Positions 56,295 to 64,000 of a DNA stretch of 64,000 bases are shown here, piece after piece; the stretch's first letter is position 1, and each line of letters opens with the position of its first letter. Origin of the DNA: Devosia sp. FKR38 (GTDB lineage: Bacteria > Pseudomonadota > Alphaproteobacteria > Rhizobiales > Devosiaceae); contig NZ_STGC01000002.1 of the NCBI RefSeq assembly GCF_005222805.1, positions 62,001 to 126,000 on the forward strand, in the 5' to 3' direction. The position numbers and the translations under genes were made by a program. The notes beneath the pieces are model-generated. The model had not been told where the DNA came from. It saw only the letters and a program-made list of their open reading frames with translations, and did not search any database.

Positions 56295-57342
56295 CCTGCG
56301 GCTGGCGCGGCCCAGCGCTGGCGCGGGCAACGATGCGCGGCGGGACCATGAAATGCTCGGCGGTGACGCGACCGTCAATGCGCTCGACCAGCATGCGCGC
56401 CGCCTGCAGGCCCAGCAGTTCGCCGGACTGATCGACACTGGCGAGGCTGTTCTGGGCGAGGTCGCAGAACATGGTGTTGTCATAGCCGACAATGGCCACG
56501 TCCTCGGGGATGGACAGGCCCATTTCGGTGGCCACGCTGATCGCCTCAAAGGCCATCAGGTCGGTCCAGCAGAAAATGGCATCGGGACGATCCGGCCCCG
56601 ACAACAGGCGACGCACGGTGACTTGCACATCGCGCACCACCTGGCTGGCGCGCACGATGTTGATGGCGTCGCCCGCCCCGAGCTCCATCATTTCCAGCCG
56701 ATAGCCGATTTCGCGCTGCTGGATGATCGAGGAGTTTGATGGCGACAGGCTGAGCATGGCAATCTTGCGATAGCCATTGCCCATGAGATAGCGGACCACC
56801 AGGCGGGCACCGAGCTGGTCATCATTGTTGACCGTATCGAAGGCGTCGCCGCCCCGATCGTGCTGGCCGATGACCACCAGCGGCAGGCGCGCACCCAGAT
56901 CGGTGAGCACCTGGGTTTCCATATTGGGGCCGATGATGACCAGCCCGTCCATCTGCCGATCAATCATCGCCTCGATCAGGGCGCTCGAGGTCATGTTGAG
57001 CGCGCCCGATGTGGTGTTGATGCCCTGCATGGCCTGGTACTGCGTGCGCTCCAGCGCGGCATTCACGCCCGAATAGATGTCGGCAAAGAAGGGGTTGCGC
57101 AGATCGGGGAAGATCAGCCCGATCGTATAGGTGCGGCCGCGCATGCCGCGGGCCGAGGCGCGCGGGCGATAGCTCAGCTTCTCCATCGACGCGCGCACCT
57201 TGGCGCGCAGCGCGTCGCTGACGCCATAGGCATCGCGCAGCACTTTTGAGACGGCGGCCACCGACACGCCGGCATCCTGGGCCACTTCGCGGATGGTGAT
57301 GCGCTCGCCAGACCGCGGCGCTGTGGGTTCTTTTTCGCTCAT
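56290..57342 (-). CDS. LacI-family transcriptional regulator of the GH78 locus
   Basis: 350 residues from ATG 57342. The HTH (about 14-37) reads ITIREVAQDAGVSVAAVSKV, followed by the hinge and a periplasmic-binding-like effector domain (TYTIGLIFPDLRNPFFADIY). Further upstream in-frame starts would extend into the control region and are rejected. It diverges from the GH78-importer operon; two adjacent 14-base palindromes (57420-57447) are its likely operator. Effector probably rhamnose or a rhamnoside. Confidence 0.92.
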   Translation of the reverse strand: MSEKEPTAPRSGERITIREVAQDAGVSVAAVSKVLRDAYGVSDALRAKVRASMEKLSYRPRASARGMRGRTYTIGLIFPDLRNPFFADIYSGVNAALERTQYQAMQGINTTSGALNMTSSALIEAMIDRQMDGLVIIGPNMETQVLTDLGARLPLVVIGQHDRGGDAFDTVNNDDQLGARLVVRYLMGNGYRKIAMLSLSPSNSSIIQQREIGYRLEMMELGAGDAINIVRASQVVRDVQVTVRRLLSGPDRPDAIFCWTDLMAFEAISVATEMGLSIPEDVAIVGYDNTMFCDLAQNSLASVDQSGELLGLQAARMLVERIDGRVTAEHFMVPPRIVARASAGPRQPQD

Positions 57343-57419
57343 GGCCCCGAGATACCCTGATTGCCCGAAAACGTCTCGCATCTTTTTGTCATCGGGCATA
57401 TTGCCAAGCCGGAGATTTT

Positions 57420-57447
57420 GTAGAACGATATACGTAGAACAGTCTAC
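57420..57447. promoter_or_regulatory. Tandem 14-base palindromic operator candidate
   Basis: 57420-57433 and 57434-57447 are adjacent 14-base units sharing 11 positions. The second is a perfect palindrome GTAGA-N4-TCTAC; the first differs in one arm (GTAGA-N4-TATAC). They lie between the divergent lacI and GH78 starts, 78 and 36 bases away, a fitting place for a LacI-type repressor. Confidence 0.6.
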
Positions 57448-57482
57448 AGCCGATGCAATCGGCTCACATGGGAGGATATGGC

Positions 57483-59861
57483 GTGAACGACGCAGCAGTG
57501 ATGCATGGCGCATCGGCACAAATGGCATCGGCACAGTGGGAGGCCCAGATGGTGCGGCCGCAGTGCGATGCGGGCGTCGGCACCCCGGCCTCGTTCCTGC
57601 GCAAGAGCTTTACCCTCTCGACCATCGTCGGCAATGAAACCCTGCGCATCAGCGCGCTGGGGCTCTATATCTGCTTCATCAATGGCAAGCGGGTGGGGCA
57701 CGATATCCTGACCCCCGGCTGGACCAGCTATGATGTGCGGCTGAGCTACCAGACCTATGCCGTCGCTGACCTTTTGGTGGCAGGCGAGAACACCATCGAG
57801 ATCTGGCTGGCCGATGGCTGGCTGCGCTCGCAGATGATGTGGGGCCTGGCGCCGATTTTCAACACCTGGGGCGATGAGATTGCCGCCATTGCCGAGCTGC
57901 GCAGCGGCACCGGCGCCCTGTTGCTGGGCACCGACGCCAGCTGGCAGAGCGGCACGCTGCCGATCCTGAAATCGGGCATTTATTTCGGCGAAACCTATGA
58001 CGCCCGCATCGTGCCGCAGGTGACGGCGGGAAGCGACGCGATCAGCTTCGACACGGCGCGCCTCGTGGCCCATGAAACCACGCCGGTGCAGGAACTGCCC
58101 GAACTGCCGGCAATCAAGAGCTGGACCGATGCCGAAGGCCGGACCGTGCATGATTTCGGCCAGAACTGCGGCGGCTATGTTGCCTTTTCCGTGCGCGGCA
58201 AGGCCGGGGCGCGTGTGACGGTGGAACACGCCGAAATCCTCGACAAGGATGGCGTGTTCTACAATGGCAATCTGCGCACCGCCGAATGCCGCATCGACTA
58301 TACGTTGAGCGGCGAGGGCGAAGAGGCCTATCGGCCGCATTTCACCTTCCAGGGCTTCCGCTATGCGCGGATCACCATCGAGGGCGAGGCCGAGGTCACC
58401 CGCATTGCGCTGGTACCGATCAGCTCGGTCACCGAGCTCAAGGCCGGGTTCACCTCGGGCAATGCGCTGGTCAACCGGCTGTTCCTGAACACGGTGTGGT
58501 CGCAGCGCTCCAACTTCATCGAAGTGCCCACCGACTGCCCGCAGCGCGACGAGCGCCTGGGCTGGACGGGCGACGCCCAGGTGTTTGCCGGCACGGCCTG
58601 CTATCTGGCCGAAACACAGGGCTTCTTCCGCAAATGGCTGCGCGATGTGATGGCCGACCAGCGCGCCGATGGCGCAGTGCCCCATGTCGTGCCCGATCCG
58701 ACGCGGCAGAAGCCGGCTGACTATCCGGGCTTTTATGGCAGCACGGGCTGGGGCGACGCCATCGCCGTCGTGCCGTGGCAGGTCTATCTGCACTATGCCG
58801 ACACGGCCCTGTTGGCCGAAACCCTGCCGGCGATGACCAAATGGGTCGACTTCGTCTGGTCGATCAGCGAAGGCCCGATCGTCAAGCCGCCGCGCGTCTG
58901 GGGCGCCCGTGGCTTCTCGTTCGGCGATTGGCTGCAGCCGAGCGGGCCCAGCGCCAAGCCGCTGCCGACCATCAGCGACGATGCCTCGGCGACGATGTAT
59001 CTGTTCATCACCTCAACGCTGGTGGCGCGCATTGCCCGCATCACCGGGGACATTGCGACGGCCGAACGGCTCGAGGCCATGGCCAGCACCGTCAAGGCGG
59101 CCTTTGCGCATGAGTTCATCACCGCGTCCGGCCGCGTGGCCGGCGACGACCAGACCTCCTATGCCCTGGCGTTCCTGCATGATCTGATCCCGGCTGACCG
59201 GATCGAAGGCGCCAAGGGTTATTTCAAGAACGCCATCGCCCGCAGCGACGGCCGCATCGGCACCGGCTTTATCGGCACCCCGGCGCTGCTGCCGGCGCTG
59301 GTCAAGATCGGCGAGATCGGCCTGGCGGCAGAAGTGTTCCTGCAGGAAGAGGTTCCCGGCTGGCTCTACCAGGTCAAGATGGGCGCCACCACGATCTGGG
59401 AGCGTTGGGACGCCATCCAGCCGGATGGCTCGATCTACAATCCGCAGATGAATTCCTACAACCATTATGCCTATGGCGCCGTGTGCCAGTGGCTGCTGGA
59501 AGAGGTTGCCGGCTTCCGTCCCGATGCCAAGGCACCGGGCTTCAAGACGATCATCTTCGAGCCGGTGATCCTGGACGGGTTGTCGCCCGTCAAGGCGCAT
59601 CACGACAGCCCGGTTGGCACGATCCGCGCCGGGTGGAGCGTCAATGGTGACCAGGTGGTCTATGACATCGAGGTGCCTGCCGGCGCGCAGGGCGTGTTGC
59701 GGCTCAACCCGGCCTATCGCGAGGCCAGGCTTGACGGCGCAGCGGTGGCCAGCGGCCAGGACCATGTCCTGAGCCCGGGCAGCCATCACATCACCTTCAC
59801 CTATGCCGTGCCGGCCCGTCGGCAGGCTGCCACGCATAATCCGCATACCCGGACCCCGTAA
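57483..59861 (+). CDS. Alpha-L-rhamnosidase, GH78, cytoplasmic
   Basis: 792 residues from the GTG at 57483, which has GGGAGG seven bases upstream. N-terminal beta domains (about 25-340), then the (alpha/alpha)6 catalytic domain with the GH78 motif TDCPQRDERLGWTGDAQ (about 350) and the second acidic residue in GATTIWERWDA (about 640), and a C-terminal beta domain. No signal peptide, so imported rhamnosides are cleaved in the cytoplasm. First gene of the operon that continues with the importer. Confidence 0.92.
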   Translation: MNDAAVMHGASAQMASAQWEAQMVRPQCDAGVGTPASFLRKSFTLSTIVGNETLRISALGLYICFINGKRVGHDILTPGWTSYDVRLSYQTYAVADLLVAGENTIEIWLADGWLRSQMMWGLAPIFNTWGDEIAAIAELRSGTGALLLGTDASWQSGTLPILKSGIYFGETYDARIVPQVTAGSDAISFDTARLVAHETTPVQELPELPAIKSWTDAEGRTVHDFGQNCGGYVAFSVRGKAGARVTVEHAEILDKDGVFYNGNLRTAECRIDYTLSGEGEEAYRPHFTFQGFRYARITIEGEAEVTRIALVPISSVTELKAGFTSGNALVNRLFLNTVWSQRSNFIEVPTDCPQRDERLGWTGDAQVFAGTACYLAETQGFFRKWLRDVMADQRADGAVPHVVPDPTRQKPADYPGFYGSTGWGDAIAVVPWQVYLHYADTALLAETLPAMTKWVDFVWSISEGPIVKPPRVWGARGFSFGDWLQPSGPSAKPLPTISDDASATMYLFITSTLVARIARITGDIATAERLEAMASTVKAAFAHEFITASGRVAGDDQTSYALAFLHDLIPADRIEGAKGYFKNAIARSDGRIGTGFIGTPALLPALVKIGEIGLAAEVFLQEEVPGWLYQVKMGATTIWERWDAIQPDGSIYNPQMNSYNHYAYGAVCQWLLEEVAGFRPDAKAPGFKTIIFEPVILDGLSPVKAHHDSPVGTIRAGWSVNGDQVVYDIEVPAGAQGVLRLNPAYREARLDGAAVASGQDHVLSPGSHHITFTYAVPARRQAATHNPHTRTP

Positions 59862-59899
59862 CGGGGCCGGCGCATACCATCCAAGGGAGGAGACTACCA

Positions 59900-61192
59900 A
59901 TGAAGTTCAATCTGAAGTCCATGGCAATGGGCGGCGTCGGCGTGATGGCCGTGCTGCTGGCGAGCGGCGCGGCGCATGCGCAGAGCGTCAACCTGACCTA
60001 TCTGATCCCGAGCGGCGCCGATGGCGTGGCCGTGGCCGAAGAGCTGGTCAAGAGCTTTGAGGCGGCCAATCCGGACATCAATATCGACATCGAGACCCGT
60101 CCCGGTGGCTCTGAGGGCGACAATCTGGTCAAGACGCGCCTGGCCACCGGCGCGATGACCGACATCTTCCGCTACAATTCCGGCTCGCTGTTCCAGGCCA
60201 TCAATCCGCAGCAGTTCCTGGTCGATCTGACCAATGAACCCTGGCAGGCCGATGTGCAGGCCTCGTTCAAGCAGGTTGTGACCGCGCCGGACGGCACGGT
60301 GCGCGGCGCCCCCATGGGTGCGGCCATGGGCGGCGGCATCTATTACAACAAGGCCATCTATCAGGAACTGGGCCTGTCGGTCCCCAAGACCTGGGCCGAG
60401 TTCATGGACAATAACGAGAAGATCAAGGCGGCCGGCAAGGTCGCTGTGGCCCAGACCTATGGCGACACCTGGACCAGCCAGCTGTTCGTGCTGGGCGACT
60501 ACTACAATGTCTCGGCTGCCGAACCCGACTTTGCCGCCAATTACACCGCCGGCACGGCCAAGTTCGCCACCGACAAGGCCGCGCTGCGCGGTTTTGAAAA
60601 GCTGCAGGAAGTCCATGACGCCGGTTTCCTCAATGAGGACTTCGGTGCTGCCAAGTTCGACGATGGCCTGCGCATGGTCGCCAATGGCGAGGCCGCGCAT
60701 TATCCAATGCTGACCTTTGCCACCACGGCAATCGTCGCCAGCTACCCCGAGATGATCAACAATGTCGGCTTCTTCGCCCAGCCGGGCGACGACGCCGCAA
60801 GCAATGGCCTGACCGTGTGGATGCCCGATGGGCTCTACATCCCCCAGACCACGTCGAACCTCGACGCGGCCAAGAAGTTCGTCGCCTTCGTGGCGAGCGT
60901 TGAAGGCTGTGAGGCCCAGAGCCGCGCCGGTGGCGCATCGGGCCCCTATCTGATCAATGGCTGCACCCTGCCCGCCGACGTGCCGCCGGCCGTCAGCGAC
61001 ATGCTGCCCTACTTCGCCGAAGGCGGCCAGAACGGCCCGGCACTCGAGTTCCTGTCGCCGATCAAGGGGCCGGCGCTCGAGCAGATCACGGTGGAAGTCG
61101 GTTCGGGCATTCGCCCGGCTGCCGATGGCGCCGCGCTCTATGACGAGGACGTGCGCAAGCAGGCCCAGCAGCTCGGTCTGGCCGGCTGGTAA
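59900..61192 (+). CDS. ABC sugar-binding protein (rhamnoside locus)
   Basis: 430 residues. The signal peptide KSMAMGGVGVMAVLLASGAA ends at AHAQ; the mature protein begins SVNLTYLIPSGADGVAVAEE and has SBP family 1 features: GAPMGAAMGGGIYYNKAIYQ. The start has GGGAGGAG eight bases upstream. Delivers substrate to the two permeases that follow. Rhamnoside specificity is inferred from GH78 and LacI, not seen. Confidence 0.93.
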   Translation: MKFNLKSMAMGGVGVMAVLLASGAAHAQSVNLTYLIPSGADGVAVAEELVKSFEAANPDINIDIETRPGGSEGDNLVKTRLATGAMTDIFRYNSGSLFQAINPQQFLVDLTNEPWQADVQASFKQVVTAPDGTVRGAPMGAAMGGGIYYNKAIYQELGLSVPKTWAEFMDNNEKIKAAGKVAVAQTYGDTWTSQLFVLGDYYNVSAAEPDFAANYTAGTAKFATDKAALRGFEKLQEVHDAGFLNEDFGAAKFDDGLRMVANGEAAHYPMLTFATTAIVASYPEMINNVGFFAQPGDDAASNGLTVWMPDGLYIPQTTSNLDAAKKFVAFVASVEGCEAQSRAGGASGPYLINGCTLPADVPPAVSDMLPYFAEGGQNGPALEFLSPIKGPALEQITVEVGSGIRPAADGAALYDEDVRKQAQQLGLAGW

Positions 61193-61214
61193 GCCAGGCA
61201 CTCCCTCACTGAAC

Positions 61215-61243
61215 GGTTCCGGGCGATACTCTCGCCCGGAACC
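61215..61243 (+). promoter_or_regulatory. Perfect 12 bp hairpin after the binding-protein gene
   Basis: GGTTCCGGGCGA (61215-61226) pairs with TCGCCCGGAACC (61232-61243), five-base loop, then TTTATCG. It is a partial terminator or mRNA stabiliser between the binding protein and the first permease, 28 bases before the permease start, and parallels the hairpin at 48119-48144. Confidence 0.65.
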
Positions 61244-61270
61244 TTTATCGTTGCTTGAGAGGACTTCGCG

Positions 61271-62155
61271 ATGGCCCGTGTCCAGAGCCCAGCACGCTCC
61301 CGCCCTTCGACCTATCCCGGCTGGTTCTTCCTGCCGGCGGCCATCATCTATGGCGTGCTCTTCCTGCTGCCGACCTTTGCGTCGCTCTATTTCAGCCTGA
61401 CGCGCTGGACGCTGTTCAACTCCACCTTCATTGGCCTGGACAATTTCGCGCAGTTCTTCCGCGAGCCCTTTCTGATCAAGGGCCTGATCAACACGGTGAT
61501 CTATGCGGTGGTCAGCTCGGGGCTCAAGGTGGTGCTGGGGCTGCTGCTGGCAGTGCTGCTGACCAGCCAGATCGCGGCGCGCGGCTATCTGCGCTCGGTG
61601 GTGTTCTTTCCGGTGCTGGTGTCGACCGTGGGCGTGGGCATCACCTTTACCGTGCTGATGCATCCCACCCAGGGCATGATCAACGAAGGCCTGGCAATGC
61701 TGGGCATCAAGGGGCCCGGTTGGCTGGTTGACCCCAATCTGGCGCTGATCTCGGTGGCGCTGGTCGACGTCTGGAAGGGCGTGGGCCTGGCGACGGTGAT
61801 CTATATCGCGGGCATCGTGGCGATCCCGCAGGACTATTACGAGGCCGCGCGCATCGACGGCTCAACGCCCTGGCAGAGCTTTATCTATGTGACGCTGCCG
61901 CTGTGCCGCCCGGCGACGGTGACGGTGATCACGCTGAGCTTTATCGGCGGGCTGCGCACCTTCGATCTGATCTGGGCCATGACCCGAGGCGGGCCGGGCT
62001 TTGCCTCCGATACGATCGCCTCGGTGATCTACAAACAATATCAAGCGGGCTTTTACGGCCTGTCGACAGCGGGCAATGTGGTGCTGTTCGTGCTGATCGG
62101 CGTGCTGGTGGTGCCGCTGACCATGCTGCTCAATCGCAAGGAGGGGCACGAATGA
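61271..62155 (+). CDS. Carbohydrate ABC permease, MalF type (rhamnoside locus)
   Basis: 294 residues, six membrane segments. The EAA region reads DYYEAARIDGSTPWQSFIYV. It overlaps the MalG-type gene by four bases (ATGA). Forms the channel with that subunit. Confidence 0.93.
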   Translation: MARVQSPARSRPSTYPGWFFLPAAIIYGVLFLLPTFASLYFSLTRWTLFNSTFIGLDNFAQFFREPFLIKGLINTVIYAVVSSGLKVVLGLLLAVLLTSQIAARGYLRSVVFFPVLVSTVGVGITFTVLMHPTQGMINEGLAMLGIKGPGWLVDPNLALISVALVDVWKGVGLATVIYIAGIVAIPQDYYEAARIDGSTPWQSFIYVTLPLCRPATVTVITLSFIGGLRTFDLIWAMTRGGPGFASDTIASVIYKQYQAGFYGLSTAGNVVLFVLIGVLVVPLTMLLNRKEGHE

Positions 62156-62979
62156 AACTGCTGCGTCGCTATTGGCTGACGGCCCTGGCCATTCTGGTGT
62201 CGGGCGTGGTGTTCCTGATCCCCTTTGCCTTCATCATCATGATGGCGTTCAAGGATCGCAAGCAGGCTGCGCTGCTCGACTTCTCCTGGCCGCAGGGCCT
62301 GCATCTGTGGGACAATGTCGTCGAGGTGGTGACGACCCGCAACTGGATGCTGCTGACGGCCTTTATCAATTCGAGCATCCTGACCGTGGCCAGCGTGACC
62401 TTGCTGGTGGTGTTTGCGGCCATGGTGGGCTTCGTGCTGCAGCGCCGCAAGGCGAAGTGGAACGGGCTGGTCGAGTTCCTGATCCTGGCCGGCCTGATGA
62501 TCCCGCCGGCCATTGTGCCCACCATCTGGCTGCTGCAAGGCCTGGGCCTGTTCGGCAAGCTGCATGGGCTGGTGCTGGTGGAAATTGCCTATGGGCTGCC
62601 GTTTTCCATCCTGCTCTACCGCGCGTTCATTGCCACAATTCCGCGCGACCTGGATGAAGCGGCCATCATCGACGGCGCGCGGCCGTTCGATGTGTTCTTC
62701 CGCGTGATCCTGCCGCTGCTCTGGCCAGTGACCGTGACCAATATCGTGGTGCAGTCGGTGGCGGTGTTCAATGATTTCACCAATCCGCTCTACTACCTGC
62801 CCGGCAACCAGAACGCGACCGTGCAACTGACGCTCTATAATTTCCAGAGCCAGTTCAACTCGTCCTACAATCTGCTGTTCACCAATATCGCGCTGATCAC
62901 CATTCCGCCGCTGATCGTGTTCCTGTTCTTCAACCGGCAGATCGTGGCCGGCATGACGGCAGGCGCCGTCAAGGGCTGA
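62152..62979 (+). CDS. Carbohydrate ABC permease, MalG type (rhamnoside locus)
   Basis: 275 residues from ATG 62152, which overlaps the previous stop. Six membrane segments; EAA region DLDEAAIIDGARPFDVFFRV; ends NRQIVAGMTAGAVKG, the MalG-type C-terminus. A much longer in-frame reading upstream is not real because it would overlap the MalF gene. Confidence 0.93.
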   Translation: MKLLRRYWLTALAILVSGVVFLIPFAFIIMMAFKDRKQAALLDFSWPQGLHLWDNVVEVVTTRNWMLLTAFINSSILTVASVTLLVVFAAMVGFVLQRRKAKWNGLVEFLILAGLMIPPAIVPTIWLLQGLGLFGKLHGLVLVEIAYGLPFSILLYRAFIATIPRDLDEAAIIDGARPFDVFFRVILPLLWPVTVTNIVVQSVAVFNDFTNPLYYLPGNQNATVQLTLYNFQSQFNSSYNLLFTNIALITIPPLIVFLFFNRQIVAGMTAGAVKG

Positions 62980-63016
62980 ACGGACCGCAAAGACAACCAA
63001 AGGGAGGGCGGACCAG

Positions 63017-64000
63017 ATGGCCGGACTCGAACTCAAAGCACTGCACAAGACCTATGGCCAAGTTCCCGTGATCAAGGGCGTGGACCTCAGCGTCAGCCAT
63101 GGCGAATTCGTGGTGTTCGTAGGCCCCTCGGGCTGCGGAAAATCGACCCTGCTGCGCATGATCGCCGGGTTGGAAGACATCACGTCGGGCGAGCTGTGGA
63201 TCGGCGACAGGCTGTGCAACGCGGTGGAGCCGCGCGACCGCGGCATCGCCATGGTGTTCCAGAGCTACGCGCTCTACCCGCATATGACGGTCTATGACAA
63301 TGTCGGCTTCGGGCTCAAGCTCGCGCGCACCGACAAGGCCGAGCGCGACCGCAAGATCCGCGATGCCGCCCGCATTCTGCAGATGGAGCATCTGCTCGAC
63401 CGCAAGCCCAGCCAGCTCTCGGGCGGCCAGCGTCAGCGCGTCGCCATTGGCCGCGCCATCGTGCGCCAGCCCGAAGTGTTCCTGTTCGACGAACCGCTGA
63501 GCAATCTGGACGCGGCGCTGCGCGTCGACATGCGCATGGAACTGGCCAAGCTGCACCAGGATCTGGGCTCAACCATGATCTATGTGACGCATGACCAGGT
63601 TGAGGCCATGACGCTGGCCGACAAGATCGTGGTGCTCAATGGCGGCGTGGTGCAGCAGGTCGGTGCGCCCATCGACCTCTACCAGCGGCCGGCCAATCTG
63701 TTCGTGGCCGGCTTCATCGGTTCGCCCAAGATGAACTTCGCCGAGGTTTCCGTGCAATCGATCAATGGCGGCATGGTGACGGTGGCCAGCAAGGACATCA
63801 GCGCGGTGACCGTTGCTGCCGACACGAAATCGCTCAAGGTCGGCGATAGGCTGACCCTGGGCGTGCGGCCGCATCACCTGAGCATGGATGCCAGCGGCAC
63901 GCTGGTGGGCGGGGTGAGCCTGGTGGAACGGCTGGGCAATGAGACCAATGTCAGCCTGCGCCTGCCCTCGGGCGCGACCTGGCTGGTGGTGCTGGATGGC
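63017..64000 (+). CDS. Carbohydrate ABC importer ATPase (rhamnoside locus, 3' end cut)
   Basis: 328 codons to the window end; the last 20-40 residues are missing. Walker A GPSGCGKSTLLRM, signature LSGGQRQRVAIGRA, Walker B VFLFDEPLSNLD, H-loop VTHDQVEAMT, and the TOBE domain begins about 240. GGGAGG precedes the ATG. It completes a CUT1 importer with the two permeases and binding protein, 37 bases downstream of the MalG-type gene. Confidence 0.95.
   Translation, partial: MAGLELKALHKTYGQVPVIKGVDLSVSHGEFVVFVGPSGCGKSTLLRMIAGLEDITSGELWIGDRLCNAVEPRDRGIAMVFQSYALYPHMTVYDNVGFGLKLARTDKAERDRKIRDAARILQMEHLLDRKPSQLSGGQRQRVAIGRAIVRQPEVFLFDEPLSNLDAALRVDMRMELAKLHQDLGSTMIYVTHDQVEAMTLADKIVVLNGGVVQQVGAPIDLYQRPANLFVAGFIGSPKMNFAEVSVQSINGGMVTVASKDISAVTVAADTKSLKVGDRLTLGVRPHHLSMDASGTLVGGVSLVERLGNETNVSLRLPSGATWLVVLDG

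Overview
The window is GC-rich DNA with dense, mostly operonic genes, and most operons lie on the minus strand. Tad/Flp pilus genes, CtrA-type TTAA-N7-TTAA boxes, many ABC importers and the protein style suggest an alphaproteobacterium of the Hyphomicrobiales, probably Devosia-like. That assignment is inference: no rRNA, tRNA or other taxonomic marker is present. I see no phage, insertion sequence or CRISPR array; the only mobile-looking material is short palindromic intergenic repeats.

Layout. 1-7200: Tad/Flp pilus locus, with cpaF (partial), cpaE, cpaC, cpaB, cpaA and flp on minus, and a small CpaC-N-like protein plus two TadE/TadG-like pseudopilins on plus. No cpaD lies between cpaC and cpaE. 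7315-8370: a HAD hydrolase and a glyoxalase. 8463-21480: a long minus-strand nucleoside uptake and salvage region: BMP lipoprotein, ATPase, two permeases, cdd, purine nucleoside phosphorylase, deoC, an ALDH16-type aldehyde dehydrogenase, a small unknown protein, deoA, deoB and upp. 21654-26304: a possible 40-residue membrane peptide behind a CtrA box, a CoxG-like protein, and a three-gene module (TelA-like helical protein, DUF6384-like membrane protein, coiled-coil/Gly-rich protein) that is the best candidate for an undescribed system.

26301-32400: GNAT and VOC enzymes, a copper module (DUF2946-like, PCuAC fusion, SCO), LysR, a TauE/SafE permease and a secreted unknown protein. 32595-39967: a heterodimeric ABC exporter, a DUF1624 acyltransferase-like membrane protein with RecQ, and a 3-methyladenine glycosylase. 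39998-43862: a D-threonine aldolase/D-serine dehydratase-like enzyme, SDR and RidA, divergent from an M81 (MlrC-like) metallopeptidase.

43955-52469: a probable GlcNAc-oligosaccharide operon (Gfo/Idh oxidoreductase, MalF/MalG permeases, binding protein, ATPase, RpiR regulator, cytoplasmic GH20). 52865-56173: an NTF2-like protein, an MFS transporter and a second M81 protein. 56290-64000: a probable rhamnoside locus (LacI regulator, cytoplasmic GH78, binding protein, two permeases, ATPase cut by the window end) with a tandem palindromic operator candidate between lacI and GH78.

The common theme is import of nucleosides or glycosides followed by cytoplasmic cleavage. All functional assignments come from motifs and remembered family features; no database search was run.
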